Of a DNA stretch of 61,366 nt, positions 52,740 to 61,366 are shown piece by piece. Each line of letters begins with the position of its first letter. The first letter of the stretch is position 1. The position numbers and the translations under genes are program-made. A model generated the notes under the pieces. The model saw only the letters and a list, made by a program, of their open reading frames with translations. It was not told the DNA's origin and made no database searches. The DNA is from Oscillospiraceae bacterium (GTDB lineage Bacteria > Bacillota > Clostridia > Oscillospirales > Oscillospiraceae), in NCBI GenBank assembly GCA_017466665.1, contig JAFTTQ010000022.1:1-61366 (forward strand), given 5' to 3'.

Positions 52740-55073
52740 TCAATATTTTGTAGGCTCTATATGCCAGATCTCCTCAGCGTACTGGCGAATGGTGCGGTCG
52801 GAGGAGAATTTGGCGCCGCTTGCCACATTCATCAGGCACTTTCTGCCAAAGTTCAGCCGGTCAGCATAGTCCCGGTTGGCGCGGAGCTTGGCATCCAGGT
52901 AGGAAGCATAGTCCAGCAGCAGGAAGTAGTGGTCAGCCTTATGCCAATGGGTGCCGTCCAGCAGTGCGTGGTACAGATCCCGCTGATTGTCGTCGGTGGG
53001 CACTGTGCTGTCCACCAGAGTGTCAATAGCACGGCGCAAATGATAATCGGCATCGTAAATGCCCCGGGGATAGTAGCTGTCCCTGCACTCGTTGATCTGC
53101 TGCACGGTAGCGCCGAAGATATAGTTATTCTCCATACCGGCTTCCTTAACGATCTCCACGTTGGCACCGTCCAGGGTACCCAGGGTCACAGCACCGTTGA
53201 GCATCAGCTTCATATTGCCGGTGCCGGAGGCCTCTGTGCCGGCAGGAGAGATCTGCTCGGAAATATCGGCGGCAGGGATGATATGCTCGGCATAGGAGCA
53301 ATTGTAGTTCTGCACAAAAATGACCTTCAGCTTATCGGAAACCGCAGGATCATTGTTGATCAGGAAGGCAATGCGGTTGATATAGCGGATCACAGCCTTT
53401 GCCCGCTGATAGCCGGGAGCGGATTTTGCGCCGAACAGGTAAACGGTGGGCTGGAAATCAGGCAGCTCGCCGTTTTTCAGGCGGAAGTAGATATCCATAA
53501 TGGAAAGGGCGTTCAGAAGCTGCCGCTTATACTCGTGCAGCCGCTTGACCTGCACATCGAAAATGAAGTCCGGGTTCAGGCTGATGCCCTCCTGCTTCTG
53601 CAGAACCTGGCAAAGCTGCTCCTTCTTCTGATGCTTGATGGCGTTGAACTGGCGCACCATATCATCGTCGATCATGGGCTTGAGCTTACCGATCTTATCC
53701 AGATCATTCAGGAAATCGCCGCCGATGCGGTACTTGATCATCTGGGTCAGCTCAGGGTTGCACAGACCCATCCAGCGACGGGGTGTGACACCGTTGGTCT
53801 TGTTCTGGAAACGCTCAGGGAAGGCGTTATACCACTGATGGAACACATCGTCCTTCAGAATCTGGGAGTGGATCTCCGCAACGCCATTGACATAGGTGCC
53901 AACATAAACCGACAGGTTTGCCATGTGGGCAGTGTTATCCCGGACGATAAACAGCTCCGGGTGCTCACTTTTCAGCTTGGCATCGATCCGCAGGATAATA
54001 TCCACGATCTCCGGTACGACGCTGGCCATCAGCTCTAAATTCCACTTTTCCAGCGCCTCACCCATAACGGTGTGGTTGGTGTAGGAGAAGGTCTTCTGGG
54101 CGATATTGAAGCTCTGCTCAAAGTTCATACCCTCAAGCATCAAAAGGCGGATCAGCTCAGGGATGGACATAGCCGGGTGGGTGTCGTTGAGCTGTACGGC
54201 GTAGAAATCGGCAAAATGAGAAAGATCCTTGCCGTGGGCAGACTTGTAGGTGCGGATCATATCCTGCAAGGAGGCAGAGGACAGCACATACTGCTGCTTG
54301 ATACGCAGGCGCTTACCCTCCCAGGTGGAATCGTTGGGGTACAGCACACGGGTAATGTCCTCAGCCTTGTTTTTCTGGGTCAGTGCCCGCAGATAATCCT
54401 GATCGTTGAAGGCGCCAAAGTCCAGCTCTTCCTCAGCCTCACACTGCCACAGACGGAGTGTGCCCACATTCTTGGTGCCGTAGCCGATGACAGGCACATC
54501 GTAGGGAACTGCCAGAACCGTATGATCGGGGAAGGAGACCTTCACGGTATGGTTATACCGGCGGTAAGACCAGGGATCGCCGTACTTTGCCCAGTCGTCA
54601 GCGGCCTCTACCTGAGAGCCGTTCTGATCGAACTTCTGCTTGAACAGGCCGAAGCGGTACCGTAAGCCGTAGCCGGACAGGGGGATGTTGGTGCTGGCGG
54701 CGGAATCCAGGAAGCAGGCAGCCAGACGGCCCAGGCCGCCGTTGCCCAAAGCAGCATCCTCGATATCCTCTAAGATCGCCAGATCTACGCCCCGCTCGGC
54801 AAAAAGCTGCTTCATCTCGTCCAAAATGCCCATATTGTACATATTGGAATAGACCAAACGGCCAATGAGATACTCCGCAGAGATATAGTATGCCTTGCGG
54901 CTGTGCATACGGGTATGCTTGCTGTTGTTCCAGTTATCGCTGATAGCCATCATCACCGCCTGCCCCAGAGCTTCGTGCAGCTCCTGGGGGGTGGCCTCCT
55001 GTAAGGAAACGTCGTGGGTATACTTGAGCTGGGCTTCCGTCCATTTCAAAATACTCAGGCAATCATAATTCAT
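52740..55073 (-). CDS. glgP: Glycogen/maltodextrin phosphorylase
   Basis: Releases glucose-1-phosphate from alpha-1,4-glucan ends. 777 residues, full length for the bacterial family. It shows YISAEYLIGR, DAALGNGGLGRLAACFLDS, RLHEYKRQLLNAL, FGAKSAPGY and the pyridoxal-phosphate site EASGTGNMKLMLNGA (Lys622). Cytoplasmic. The start overlaps the malQ stop by 4 nt (minus strand), so malQ and glgP are translated together. Product feeds phosphoglucomutase and then pgi. Confidence 0.97.
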   Translation of the reverse strand: MNYDCLSILKWTEAQLKYTHDVSLQEATPQELHEALGQAVMMAISDNWNNSKHTRMHSRKAYYISAEYLIGRLVYSNMYNMGILDEMKQLFAERGVDLAILEDIEDAALGNGGLGRLAACFLDSAASTNIPLSGYGLRYRFGLFKQKFDQNGSQVEAADDWAKYGDPWSYRRYNHTVKVSFPDHTVLAVPYDVPVIGYGTKNVGTLRLWQCEAEEELDFGAFNDQDYLRALTQKNKAEDITRVLYPNDSTWEGKRLRIKQQYVLSSASLQDMIRTYKSAHGKDLSHFADFYAVQLNDTHPAMSIPELIRLLMLEGMNFEQSFNIAQKTFSYTNHTVMGEALEKWNLELMASVVPEIVDIILRIDAKLKSEHPELFIVRDNTAHMANLSVYVGTYVNGVAEIHSQILKDDVFHQWYNAFPERFQNKTNGVTPRRWMGLCNPELTQMIKYRIGGDFLNDLDKIGKLKPMIDDDMVRQFNAIKHQKKEQLCQVLQKQEGISLNPDFIFDVQVKRLHEYKRQLLNALSIMDIYFRLKNGELPDFQPTVYLFGAKSAPGYQRAKAVIRYINRIAFLINNDPAVSDKLKVIFVQNYNCSYAEHIIPAADISEQISPAGTEASGTGNMKLMLNGAVTLGTLDGANVEIVKEAGMENNYIFGATVQQINECRDSYYPRGIYDADYHLRRAIDTLVDSTVPTDDNQRDLYHALLDGTHWHKADHYFLLLDYASYLDAKLRANRDYADRLNFGRKCLMNVASGAKFSSDRTIRQYAEEIWHIEPTKY

Positions 55074-56566
55074 AATTCAGTTCTCTCCGTTTCTATGGGT
55101 TTTCTGCAATATAAGGTTGTCATTTTGCGGATGCGTTTGGCAAGCGCCTGGGTGACGGCACCGGGCTTTGCCCGCCAGGTCCAGTTGCTTCCCATGGTTC
55201 CCGGGAAGTTCATCCGGGCACTGCCGGGAAGATTCAGGTAGTCCTGAAGCTGCACGATACAGGTATCGGAAACGCTTGCCATGGCGGTACGAATCGTACC
55301 CCATACATAGCCTTCTTCCTCCGTCAGACCCATATACGCCTTGGCAAAGGCCACCGCTTCTTCCGTGGCGGTTTCAAACCACTGGCGCATGGTCATATTA
55401 TCGTGGGTGCCGGTGTAGCACACAGAGTTTTTCGTATAGGTGTGGGGCTGATAGTCGGAAGGCTCACAGCCGTCAAAGGCAAATTCCAGCACCTTCATAC
55501 CCGGCCAGCCGGAATTATCCCGCAGTAAGAGCACTTCCTCCGTTAAAAAGCCCAGATCCTCAGCAATGATGGAAAGCTCTGGCAGACCGTTTTTCACAGC
55601 CTTTACAAAGTCCATATCCGGGCCCTTGACCCAGTGGCCGTTCCGGGCAGTCTCGTCGCCGTAGGGCACAGACCAGTATGCCTCAAATGCCCGGAAATGA
55701 TCCAGTCGGACAATATCATACAGCTTTCCGGCGGCGGCAAGGCGGCGCAGCCACCAGCTAAAGCCGTCCTTCTTGTGGACATCCCAGCGGTACAGGGGGT
55801 TGCCCCAAAGCTGACCGTCAGCGGTAAAGGCATCCGGGGGAACACCGGCAACTGCCGTGGGCGTTAAGCTTTCATCCAGCTGAAAAAGCTCCGGTGCGCT
55901 CCAAACGTCCGCGGAGTCCAGCGGTACATAAATAGGCACATCTCCAATGATCTGGATGCCCGCATCACCGCAGTAGGCACGAAGTGCCTGCCACTGCTGA
56001 TCGAACAAAAACTGGACAAAGCTGTAAAACCGGATGGAATCCTGTAAACGGCGGCGGGCCTGCCACACAGCCTCCGGCTGACGGGTCTTAAGCGCCTCCG
56101 GCCACTGATACCAGGGCTTTGCGCCATTTTCATCCTTAAGTGCCATAAACAGGGCAAAATCCGGCAGCCAATCGCTGTTTATCCGGCAAAATTCATCCAG
56201 GGCATCCCAGTTTTTAAAACGGGAAAAGGCTTTTTTCAGGATTGGCAGTCGGTTGTTGTAAAGAATGCCAAAGTCCACCTTTTCATCGCTGTCGCACCAA
56301 TGCACGGAGGAGACCTCCTGTTGGGTCAGCAGACCCGCATCGATCAGCGCGTCCAAGTCGATCAAATAGTGGTTGCCGGCGTAAGCTGAGCAGGACTGAT
56401 AGGGAGAATCGCCGTAGCCGGTGGGGGAAAGGGGCAGGATCTGCCAAAGGCTTTGCCCGGATTCTTTTAAAAAGTCCACAAATTCCCGGGCCGGTTTTCC
56501 TATGGTTCCCACGCCGTAAGGCCCGGGAAGGGAAGTTATATGCATCAATATACCGCTTTTGCGCAT
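55070..56566 (-). CDS. malQ: 4-alpha-glucanotransferase (amylomaltase, GH77)
   Basis: Transfers maltodextrin segments, supplying long chains to the phosphorylase and releasing glucose. 498 residues, usual for bacterial MalQ. It starts RKSGILMHITSLPGPYGVGT and holds the catalytic set VRLDHFRAFE (nucleophile Asp289), IIAEDLGFL (acid/base Glu336) and YTGTHDNMT (Asp389), plus the loop DSPYQSCSAYAGNHYLIDL. First gene of the malQ-glgP pair. The 345-nt region upstream is filled with hairpin repeats, which probably lie in or before its leader. Confidence 0.97.
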   Translation of the reverse strand: MRKSGILMHITSLPGPYGVGTIGKPAREFVDFLKESGQSLWQILPLSPTGYGDSPYQSCSAYAGNHYLIDLDALIDAGLLTQQEVSSVHWCDSDEKVDFGILYNNRLPILKKAFSRFKNWDALDEFCRINSDWLPDFALFMALKDENGAKPWYQWPEALKTRQPEAVWQARRRLQDSIRFYSFVQFLFDQQWQALRAYCGDAGIQIIGDVPIYVPLDSADVWSAPELFQLDESLTPTAVAGVPPDAFTADGQLWGNPLYRWDVHKKDGFSWWLRRLAAAGKLYDIVRLDHFRAFEAYWSVPYGDETARNGHWVKGPDMDFVKAVKNGLPELSIIAEDLGFLTEEVLLLRDNSGWPGMKVLEFAFDGCEPSDYQPHTYTKNSVCYTGTHDNMTMRQWFETATEEAVAFAKAYMGLTEEEGYVWGTIRTAMASVSDTCIVQLQDYLNLPGSARMNFPGTMGSNWTWRAKPGAVTQALAKRIRKMTTLYCRKPIETERTEL

Positions 56567-56612
56567 ATGATAAACTCCTTATATAGATTTCAATTTATAA
56601 ATAAATTGAAAA

Positions 56613-56781
56613 GTGAAGTTTGCCTTGCGGCAAGTGAAGTTTCAATGAAGTGAAGTTTGGCTAACGCCAAGTGAAGTTGCACCTTCAGTGCAGTGAAGGT
56701 ATCGCTTGCGCGATTATTGAAATAGTTTTTGAAATGGAAATTTCAAAAACACAATCACTGCTGCGTAAGCAGCAACTTCAC
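56613..56781. repeat. Iterated GTGAAGTT / hairpin array
   Basis: Five direct copies of GTGAAGTT or GTGAAGGT (56613, 56634, 56650, 56671, 56693) are spaced by different small hairpins (TGCCTTGCGGCA, GGCTAACGCC, GCACCTTCAGTGC, ATCGCTTGCGCGAT). A palindrome GTTTTTGAAAT/ATTTCAAAAAC, a GCTGCGTAAGCAGC hairpin and one inverted AACTTCAC (56774) close the array. It fills most of the 345-nt malQ-glucokinase gap; no gene is present. Confidence 0.85.
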
Positions 56782-56911
56782 CCTGAACGGATTCCATTCA
56801 AGATAAAAGAGTACTGCTTTTTACCCTTTTTGTCAAGATAAATCGGGCTTTTTCTACGGTTTTCCCATTGAAAAAACAGGGAAATCGACTATATTTCGGA
56901 AAAAATTGTTT

Positions 56912-57847
56912 TTAGGCCAAAATCAGCTTAAAAGCACCGTAGGCACCGGCATCGTTGCCCAAGACCGCCAGCGCAAACGAGACATCCTTGTTGGCATGGA
57001 ATACAAACTGATCAAAATATTTCTTTGCGCCGTCCAAAAGGGGCTGGCCTGCTTTGCTGACACCGCCGCCCAGCACGATGACCTCGGGATTGACCACATC
57101 AGCAACATTTGCCAAAAATTCACCCATATAGCGGTAGACCTGATCCAAAATCTCCAAGGCTGCCGAATCACCGGCATTTGCGGCATCAAATACATCCTTG
57201 CAGGTCAGATTTTCAATTTTCCGAAGTACAGATGGGGCAGAATTGGCATTCAAATACCGATTTGCCAGCCGCACCACACCGGTGGCGGAGCAATACTGCT
57301 CCACACAGCCCTTTTTACCGCAGCCGCAGGGTTCGGTTTCCTCCCGGTTGATCACCATGTGACCGATCTCCGCACCGGCACCGTGGGCACCGTGGAGCAC
57401 CTGGCCGTCTGTCACGATACCGCCGCCAACGCCGGTACCCAGGGTGGCAAACACCATATTCCGGCAGCCCTTGCCGCTGCCCATCCAGCATTCGCCCAAG
57501 GCGGCGACTGTGGCATCGTTTCCTGCCTTCACCGGCAAACCGGTGAGACGGGAGAGCTCCTCGGAAATATTAAAAACGCCCCAGCCAAGGTTGACGCACC
57601 GATTGACTACGCCCTCAGAGCTGACAGGACCGGGGACACCGATACCGATACCCAAAAGGGTGCTCCGGTCAATATTCTCCCGGCTGATATAATCCGCAAT
57701 AGAAGCGGCGATATCCGGCAGGATCAGGCTGCCGCTATGCTCCTTCCGTGTGGGGATCTCCCACTTGGTCAAAAGCTCACCCTGTTCATTAAAATATGCG
57801 ATCTTGACGGTAGTACCTCCAAGATCCACACCGAAGCCATAACGCAT
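56912..57847 (-). CDS. glcK: ROK-family glucokinase
   Basis: Phosphorylates glucose to glucose-6-phosphate with ATP. 311 residues from the ATG at 57847 (GGAGGG 8 nt upstream; the longer frame lacks a ribosome site). It has the ATP loop GVDLGGTTVKIAYF, the catalytic Asp in VKAGNDATVAALGE, GTGVGGGIV, and the ROK zinc motif EIGHMV...CGCGKKGCVEQYCS. It works with malQ (glucose release) and pgi. Glucose is the most likely substrate, though ROK kinases for other hexoses look similar. Confidence 0.9.
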   Translation of the reverse strand: MRYGFGVDLGGTTVKIAYFNEQGELLTKWEIPTRKEHSGSLILPDIAASIADYISRENIDRSTLLGIGIGVPGPVSSEGVVNRCVNLGWGVFNISEELSRLTGLPVKAGNDATVAALGECWMGSGKGCRNMVFATLGTGVGGGIVTDGQVLHGAHGAGAEIGHMVINREETEPCGCGKKGCVEQYCSATGVVRLANRYLNANSAPSVLRKIENLTCKDVFDAANAGDSAALEILDQVYRYMGEFLANVADVVNPEVIVLGGGVSKAGQPLLDGAKKYFDQFVFHANKDVSFALAVLGNDAGAYGAFKLILA

Positions 57848-58030
57848 TCTATCGTCCCTCCATAGTATATGTTTCACTTATTATACTTGTTTTTGCTTTA
57901 CTTTTCCATAGTAATTTCCAAATTTTCCAGTTTTAACGGAAAGTTTATCTTTTTCGCTTGCGTTTATGTGAATTTTGCGGTAACATATATAAGAATTTCA
58001 TTAAAACACCGAAAGGATGAAGAAAACTTT

Positions 58031-59335
58031 ATGATTAAAGTTGATATTTCCAATGTTTGGGGCAGGCTGTCCCTGCCGGATCTGCTGGCAACCGAGAAAG
58101 AGGTTTTTGACGCACACCGCACCCTGACCGAGGGTACCGGCGAGGGCAACGATTTTCTGGGCTGGCTGAACCTGCCTGTCGCGGAGGAGACCGACGAGAT
58201 CCGCCGCATCCGTGCCGCTGCAAAGCGCATTCGGGAGACCTCCGATGTGTTTGTGGTCATCGGCATCGGCGGCAGCTACTTAGGCCCCCGTGCCGCGATC
58301 GAGCTGATGCAGGGCTGCAACCACAACATCGGCAAGGGTAAGGGCAACCCCCAAATCTACTATGCCGGCAACACCCTGTCCACCCGCGCCTGGAATGAGC
58401 TGCAGCGCCTTTTGGAGGGCAAGGATTTCTCCATTGCCATCATCTCCAAGTCCGGCACCACCACCGAGCCTGCTATCGCCACCCGTGCCCTGCGCTGGAT
58501 GCTGGAGCGTAAGTACGGCACCGAGGGCGCCAAGGCCCGCACCTATGCCATTACTGATCCTGTCAAGGGCGCACTGCGTCAGATGGCTACCGAGGAGGGC
58601 TGGGAGACCTTCGTGATCCCCCCTAATGTTGGCGGCCGTTACAGCGTGCTGACTGCCGTGGGTCTGCTGCCGATGGCAGTCGCCGGCATTGACCCCATGG
58701 AAGTGATGAAGGGCGCATGCGATGCAAAGAAGGCCTATGATATCCGCTCCTTTGAAAACCCTGTGTGGCTGTACGCCGCTGCCCGTAACCTGCTGTACCG
58801 CAACGGCAAGGCTATTGAAATTCTGGAATCCTTCGAGCCTGGCTTCAAGATGATGGGCGGCTGGTGGCAGCAGCTCTACGGCGAATCTGAGGGCAAGGAC
58901 GGCAAGGGTATTTTCCCTGTTACTGCGGAATTTACCCCTGACCTGCACTCTTTGGGTCAGATGATCCAGCAGGGTGAGCGCAACATTTTTGAGACCATGG
59001 TGCGTTTTGACGCTCCTGAAAACAAGCTGACCATCGGCGGCGACTATAAGAACCTGGACGGCCTGAACTACCTGGAGGGCAAGACCCTGGACTTTGTAGA
59101 CGAGCAGGCATTCCAGGGCACTCTGGCAGCCCACGTGGACGGCGATGTGCCGGTGATCACCATAGATATGGGCGAGCTGAACAATGAGAAGCTGGGCGAA
59201 ATGTTCTATTTCTTCGAGCTGGCCTGCGGTGTTTCTGCCTATATGCTGGGTGTCAACCCCTTCAACCAGCCCGGTGTTGAGTTCTATAAGCGCAATATGT
59301 TCAAGCTTTTGGGCAAGCCTGGCTATGAAAATTAA
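58031..59335 (+). CDS. pgi: Glucose-6-phosphate isomerase
   Basis: Converts glucose-6-phosphate and fructose-6-phosphate in glycolysis. 434 residues from the ATG at 58031; the frame continues upstream but into AT-rich promoter-like DNA with no ribosome site. Motifs: VIGIGGSYLGPRAAIE, IISKSGTTTEPA, PPNVGGRYSVLTAVGLLPMA, WWQQLYGESEGKDGKGIFP, and TPDLHSLGQMIQQG with the catalytic His. This is the shorter bacterial form typical of Firmicutes. Codon use is strongly biased (highly expressed gene). Ribosome site AAAGGA is rather distant, ~14 nt. Confidence 0.96.
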   Translation: MIKVDISNVWGRLSLPDLLATEKEVFDAHRTLTEGTGEGNDFLGWLNLPVAEETDEIRRIRAAAKRIRETSDVFVVIGIGGSYLGPRAAIELMQGCNHNIGKGKGNPQIYYAGNTLSTRAWNELQRLLEGKDFSIAIISKSGTTTEPAIATRALRWMLERKYGTEGAKARTYAITDPVKGALRQMATEEGWETFVIPPNVGGRYSVLTAVGLLPMAVAGIDPMEVMKGACDAKKAYDIRSFENPVWLYAAARNLLYRNGKAIEILESFEPGFKMMGGWWQQLYGESEGKDGKGIFPVTAEFTPDLHSLGQMIQQGERNIFETMVRFDAPENKLTIGGDYKNLDGLNYLEGKTLDFVDEQAFQGTLAAHVDGDVPVITIDMGELNNEKLGEMFYFFELACGVSAYMLGVNPFNQPGVEFYKRNMFKLLGKPGYEN

Positions 59336-59437
59336 AAAATTTTCTCATCCTTGCATTTTTTGTATTGCAAAATCCTTTTATAGCTGATAAAATGAAGTTA
59401 CAGTAACCATACTGTTAAGCAAAGGAGGATATTCCCG

Positions 59438-59845
59438 ATGATTCAAGTTATTATGGGCCTGAAGGGCTCCGGCAAGACCAAGAAGCTGATCGACTCCATC
59501 CACGAGGCTGTTGCCAATGCCAGCGGCGATGTGGTATGTATTGAGTACGGCAAAAAGCTGACTTATGATGTTAACTACCGTGTCCGCCTGGTGGATTCTC
59601 AGGAGTACGGTATTTCCAATCCCGATATGCTCAAGGGCTTCCTGAGCGGCCTGCATGCCGGTAATTTTGATATTACCAATGTTTACATCGACAACCTGTA
59701 CAAGACCATCGGCAATGACCGCGCTGCCGGTGAGGAGTTCATCCTGTGGTGCGCCAAGTTTGCCGAAAACAACAATATGAACATCACCGTCACTGTGTCT
59801 GACGATGCTGCGCTTGCCAGCGATGCTGTAAAAGCATACCTGTAA
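59438..59845 (+). CDS. Small P-loop protein
   Basis: 135 residues. It begins IQVIMGLKGSGKTKKLIDSI, an intact Walker A motif (GLKGSGKT), and has a hydrophobic strand ending in Asp (ITNVYIDNLYK) as a possible Walker B. Length is about half of normal P-loop kinases, and no lid or base-binding motif is recognised. Ribosome site AAAGGAGG precedes the ATG. Codon bias is as strong as in pgi, so it is probably well expressed. It has its own terminator. I have seen similar short conserved proteins in Clostridia but know no function. Nucleotide binding is the only safe statement. Confidence 0.75.
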   Translation: MIQVIMGLKGSGKTKKLIDSIHEAVANASGDVVCIEYGKKLTYDVNYRVRLVDSQEYGISNPDMLKGFLSGLHAGNFDITNVYIDNLYKTIGNDRAAGEEFILWCAKFAENNNMNITVTVSDDAALASDAVKAYL

Positions 59846-59860
59846 AAACTACTTAAAAAG

Positions 59861-59903
59861 ACCGCTGTGTAATGTCCGATAAGACATTACACAGCGGTTT
59901 TTT
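59861..59903 (+). terminator. Terminator of the P-loop gene
   Basis: A perfect 16-bp stem ACCGCTGTGTAATGTC with its complement (59861-59876, 59883-59898), loop CGATAA, then TTTTT. Confidence 0.93.
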
Positions 59904-59978
59904 GATGCATAGGTCTATGAGTCCCGATTTGCGGAACAAATTTTCTTTCGCCGCATAGAATAGTCGGAGGCGATGAAA

Positions 59979-60917
59979 ATGGCGATCGTAAATACCACCG
60001 TACCCATCACAGCGGAAAGCTGTGACCAAATGATCCAGCAGATCGTGAAAGCATACCCCTTTTGCCGCACAGAGATCCTGACCCGGACGGCGTTTCAGCG
60101 CCCTGTGCGCACCCTGGTGATCGGAACAGGCCCCCGAAAGGTGATCTATTCCGCAGCCCACCACGCCAATGAATGGATCACCAGCTTAGTACTGCTGAAA
60201 TTTGCCGAGGAGCTGGCAGAGGCCATCCAAAACGGCGGCACGGTCTTTGACCGAAGCGCCCAGGAAATTTCGGACACTGCCACCATTTATATGGTGCCTA
60301 TGGTAGACCCGGACGGAGTGGATCTGGTAGTAGGTGCCATCACCGAGGGCAACATCCAGTACGATCTTGCCCGGCGGCTGGCACAGGATTACCCCACCAT
60401 TCCTTTCCCGGACGGATGGAAGGCGAATCTTTTAGGGGTAGATCTGAACCTGAACTATCCTGCCGGCTGGCTGCAGGCACGGGAGATCAAATTCAGCCAG
60501 GGCTTTACCACCCCCGGCCCCCGGGACTATGTGGGCAGAGCGCCCTTAAACCAGTTTGAGACCCAGGCGCTTGCCGGCTATACGGAATTTATTGACCCGG
60601 CATTGGTGCTGGCATACCACTCCCAGGGCAAGGAAATATACTGGAGTTTTCAGGATTACGAGGTGCCCGGTGCCCGGGAATTGGGAGAGGAATTTGCCCG
60701 GGTCAGCGGTTATACCCTGACAGAGCCTGCCTTCAATTCCAGCTTTGCCGGGTATAAGGACTGGTTTATTCAGCAGTTCCGTAAGCCCGGCTATACCATC
60801 GAGGTAGGGCGGGGCGTGAACCCTCTGCCGATTGAACAGTTCGATGAAATATACCGGGATAATCTGGGGATTCTGGTCACCGCCGCCACCGGGCTTACGC
60901 CAATGGAAAATGCATAA
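59979..60917 (+). CDS. M14-family zinc carboxypeptidase (gamma-D-glutamyl-diamino-acid peptidase type)
   Basis: 312 residues from the ATG at 59979 (GGAGG 8 nt before; the ATG at 59973 is too close). Zinc ligands AHHANEW (His62, Glu65) and AYHSQG (His214), with catalytic Glu275 in YTIEVGRG; GVDLNLNYPAGW and MVPMVDPDGVDLV are typical of bacterial M14 enzymes that trim peptidoglycan stem peptides. There is no signal peptide and no LysM domain, so it would act in the cytoplasm, perhaps on recycled muropeptides (inferred). Monocistronic. Confidence 0.9.
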   Translation: MAIVNTTVPITAESCDQMIQQIVKAYPFCRTEILTRTAFQRPVRTLVIGTGPRKVIYSAAHHANEWITSLVLLKFAEELAEAIQNGGTVFDRSAQEISDTATIYMVPMVDPDGVDLVVGAITEGNIQYDLARRLAQDYPTIPFPDGWKANLLGVDLNLNYPAGWLQAREIKFSQGFTTPGPRDYVGRAPLNQFETQALAGYTEFIDPALVLAYHSQGKEIYWSFQDYEVPGARELGEEFARVSGYTLTEPAFNSSFAGYKDWFIQQFRKPGYTIEVGRGVNPLPIEQFDEIYRDNLGILVTAATGLTPMENA

Positions 60918-60990
60918 TGCATAAACCAATGATGGAACACGTCTATACCTTCCCCATGGGTAACCGATGATTAAATCAGAAAACCTTTTC

Positions 60991-61100
60991 GTAGGGGTCG
61001 ATGCCCACATCGACCCTGCGGTAAATAATTTGGCTTTTATATAGGTTTTCGGCAAATTCGAAACTTTTTTATCAGGGCCGATGTGGGCATCGGCCCCTAC
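60991..61100. repeat. GTAGGGG palindromic dispersed repeat, long form
   Basis: Two 28-bp inverted arms (60991-61018 and 61073-61100, about 26 of 28 pairing) flank ~54 nt of unrelated AT-rich DNA. The arms match those of the short copy at 49452-49505. No gene is present between 60918 and the window end. Confidence 0.8.
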
Positions 61101-61190
61101 GGATGTGGGTTATCGAATAAATCAGCGTTTACTTTTGGGGAAGCTATTGAGAACGGCGCGTCAATAATAAGGTAAACAACCATCTACAGC

Positions 61191-61225
61191 AAAAAGGGGA
61201 TGGCGCATGATTTTGCGCCATCCCC
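61191..61225 (-). terminator. Minus-strand terminator near the right edge
   Basis: A perfect 12-bp stem GGGGATGGCGCA/TGCGCCATCCCC (61196-61207 with 61214-61225) is followed on the minus strand by TTTTT. It probably ends a minus-strand gene that lies beyond the window. Confidence 0.65.
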
Positions 61226-61366
61226 GCAGTCTGTCAAAGAACCCCTGTTTTCATTGGAGAAAAAAAGGGGTTTTGGTGTATTTAGGTGTAAAAAGCAGTA
61301 ATATTTGAGAGAAAAAGGAGTTATTCCAACTCCAATTTGCCAGCTTTTTCAGATTCATGGCAGCAT
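61226..61366. other. Right-edge non-coding segment
   Basis: No convincing gene. It contains an inverted AACCCCT...AGGGGTT pair (about 61240-61273), which may be a second hairpin of the same 3' region. The last ~50 nt could be the 3' end of a minus-strand gene, but too little is visible to say. Confidence 0.3.

Noticed and set aside
52605-54038. 477-codon plus-strand frame
   Set aside because: Antisense of glgP, whose pyridoxal-phosphate motif and full length are clear; it also spans the terminator.
56613-56781. CRISPR array
   Set aside because: Repeat units are 8 nt and the spacers are palindromes of ~10-14 nt; no cas genes are present. It is a hairpin-repeat array.
1-61366. tRNA, rRNA, riboswitch, transposase or phage genes
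   Set aside because: I looked in the intergenic regions on both strands and saw no cloverleaf, rRNA stretch, known riboswitch core or recombinase motif. Without covariance-model searches, small RNAs could be missed.

Overview
The window looks like part of a chromosome of a Gram-positive, gut-type Clostridia (an Oscillospiraceae or Ruminococcaceae relative). This is inferred from strong AGGAGG ribosome sites, intermediate G+C, families typical of that group (secreted proteins with many carbohydrate-binding modules and C-terminal membrane anchors), a CUT1 sugar importer that lacks its own ATPase, and the repeat types. No tRNA, rRNA, CRISPR array, transposase or phage gene was recognised.

Layout. 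(1) 1-7.3 kb: intracellular glycosidases and debris. There is a GH20/GH2 chimeric reading frame open at the left edge, a TPR-like protein, a metallo-beta-lactamase-fold phosphodiesterase, a GH36 alpha-galactosidase and a PHP-family fragment. (2) 7.3-15.6 kb: a dextran-directed surface cluster, with a membrane-anchored protein of six binding modules and 34 Thr-Glu-Pro repeats, a secreted GH66 dextranase with four of the same modules, and a small secreted protein made of an unnamed domain. (3) 15.9-35.4 kb: a divergent AraC regulator, then one long operon: giant membrane-anchored clan GH-A enzyme, lipoprotein binding protein, two ABC permeases, GH78 alpha-L-rhamnosidase and two large multi-module surface proteins. 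This reads as a capture, cleave and import system for a rhamnose-containing glycan. (4) 35.6-37.5 kb: two 5'-truncated genes meeting head to head. (5) 37.6-47.4 kb: an envelope cluster on the minus strand, with a cardiolipin synthase, small membrane and coiled-coil proteins, two tandem ABC-2 exporters, an OmpR-type two-component system and two further membrane proteins. (6) 47.7-52.7 kb: an AraC regulator divergent from a four-gene catabolic operon (PIG-L deacetylase, NagB-like, PfkB kinase, MtlD-like dehydrogenase). (7) 52.7-61.4 kb: core sugar metabolism (glgP, malQ, ROK glucokinase, pgi), a small P-loop protein, an M14 peptidase and repeats.

How the parts fit: surface enzymes in regions 2 and 3 cut glycans outside the cell. 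The importer brings in oligosaccharides, the cytoplasmic GH36 and GH78 release monosaccharides, and glgP, malQ, glucokinase and pgi feed glucose units into glycolysis. The least explained parts are the region 6 operon, whose NagB-like enzyme has lost one active-site acid, the unnamed domain shared by regions 2 and 3, and the small-protein/ABC/two-component cluster of region 5. Several truncated or fused genes (start of window, 6.6 kb, 36.07 kb) point to local rearrangement or, less interestingly, assembly chimerism.
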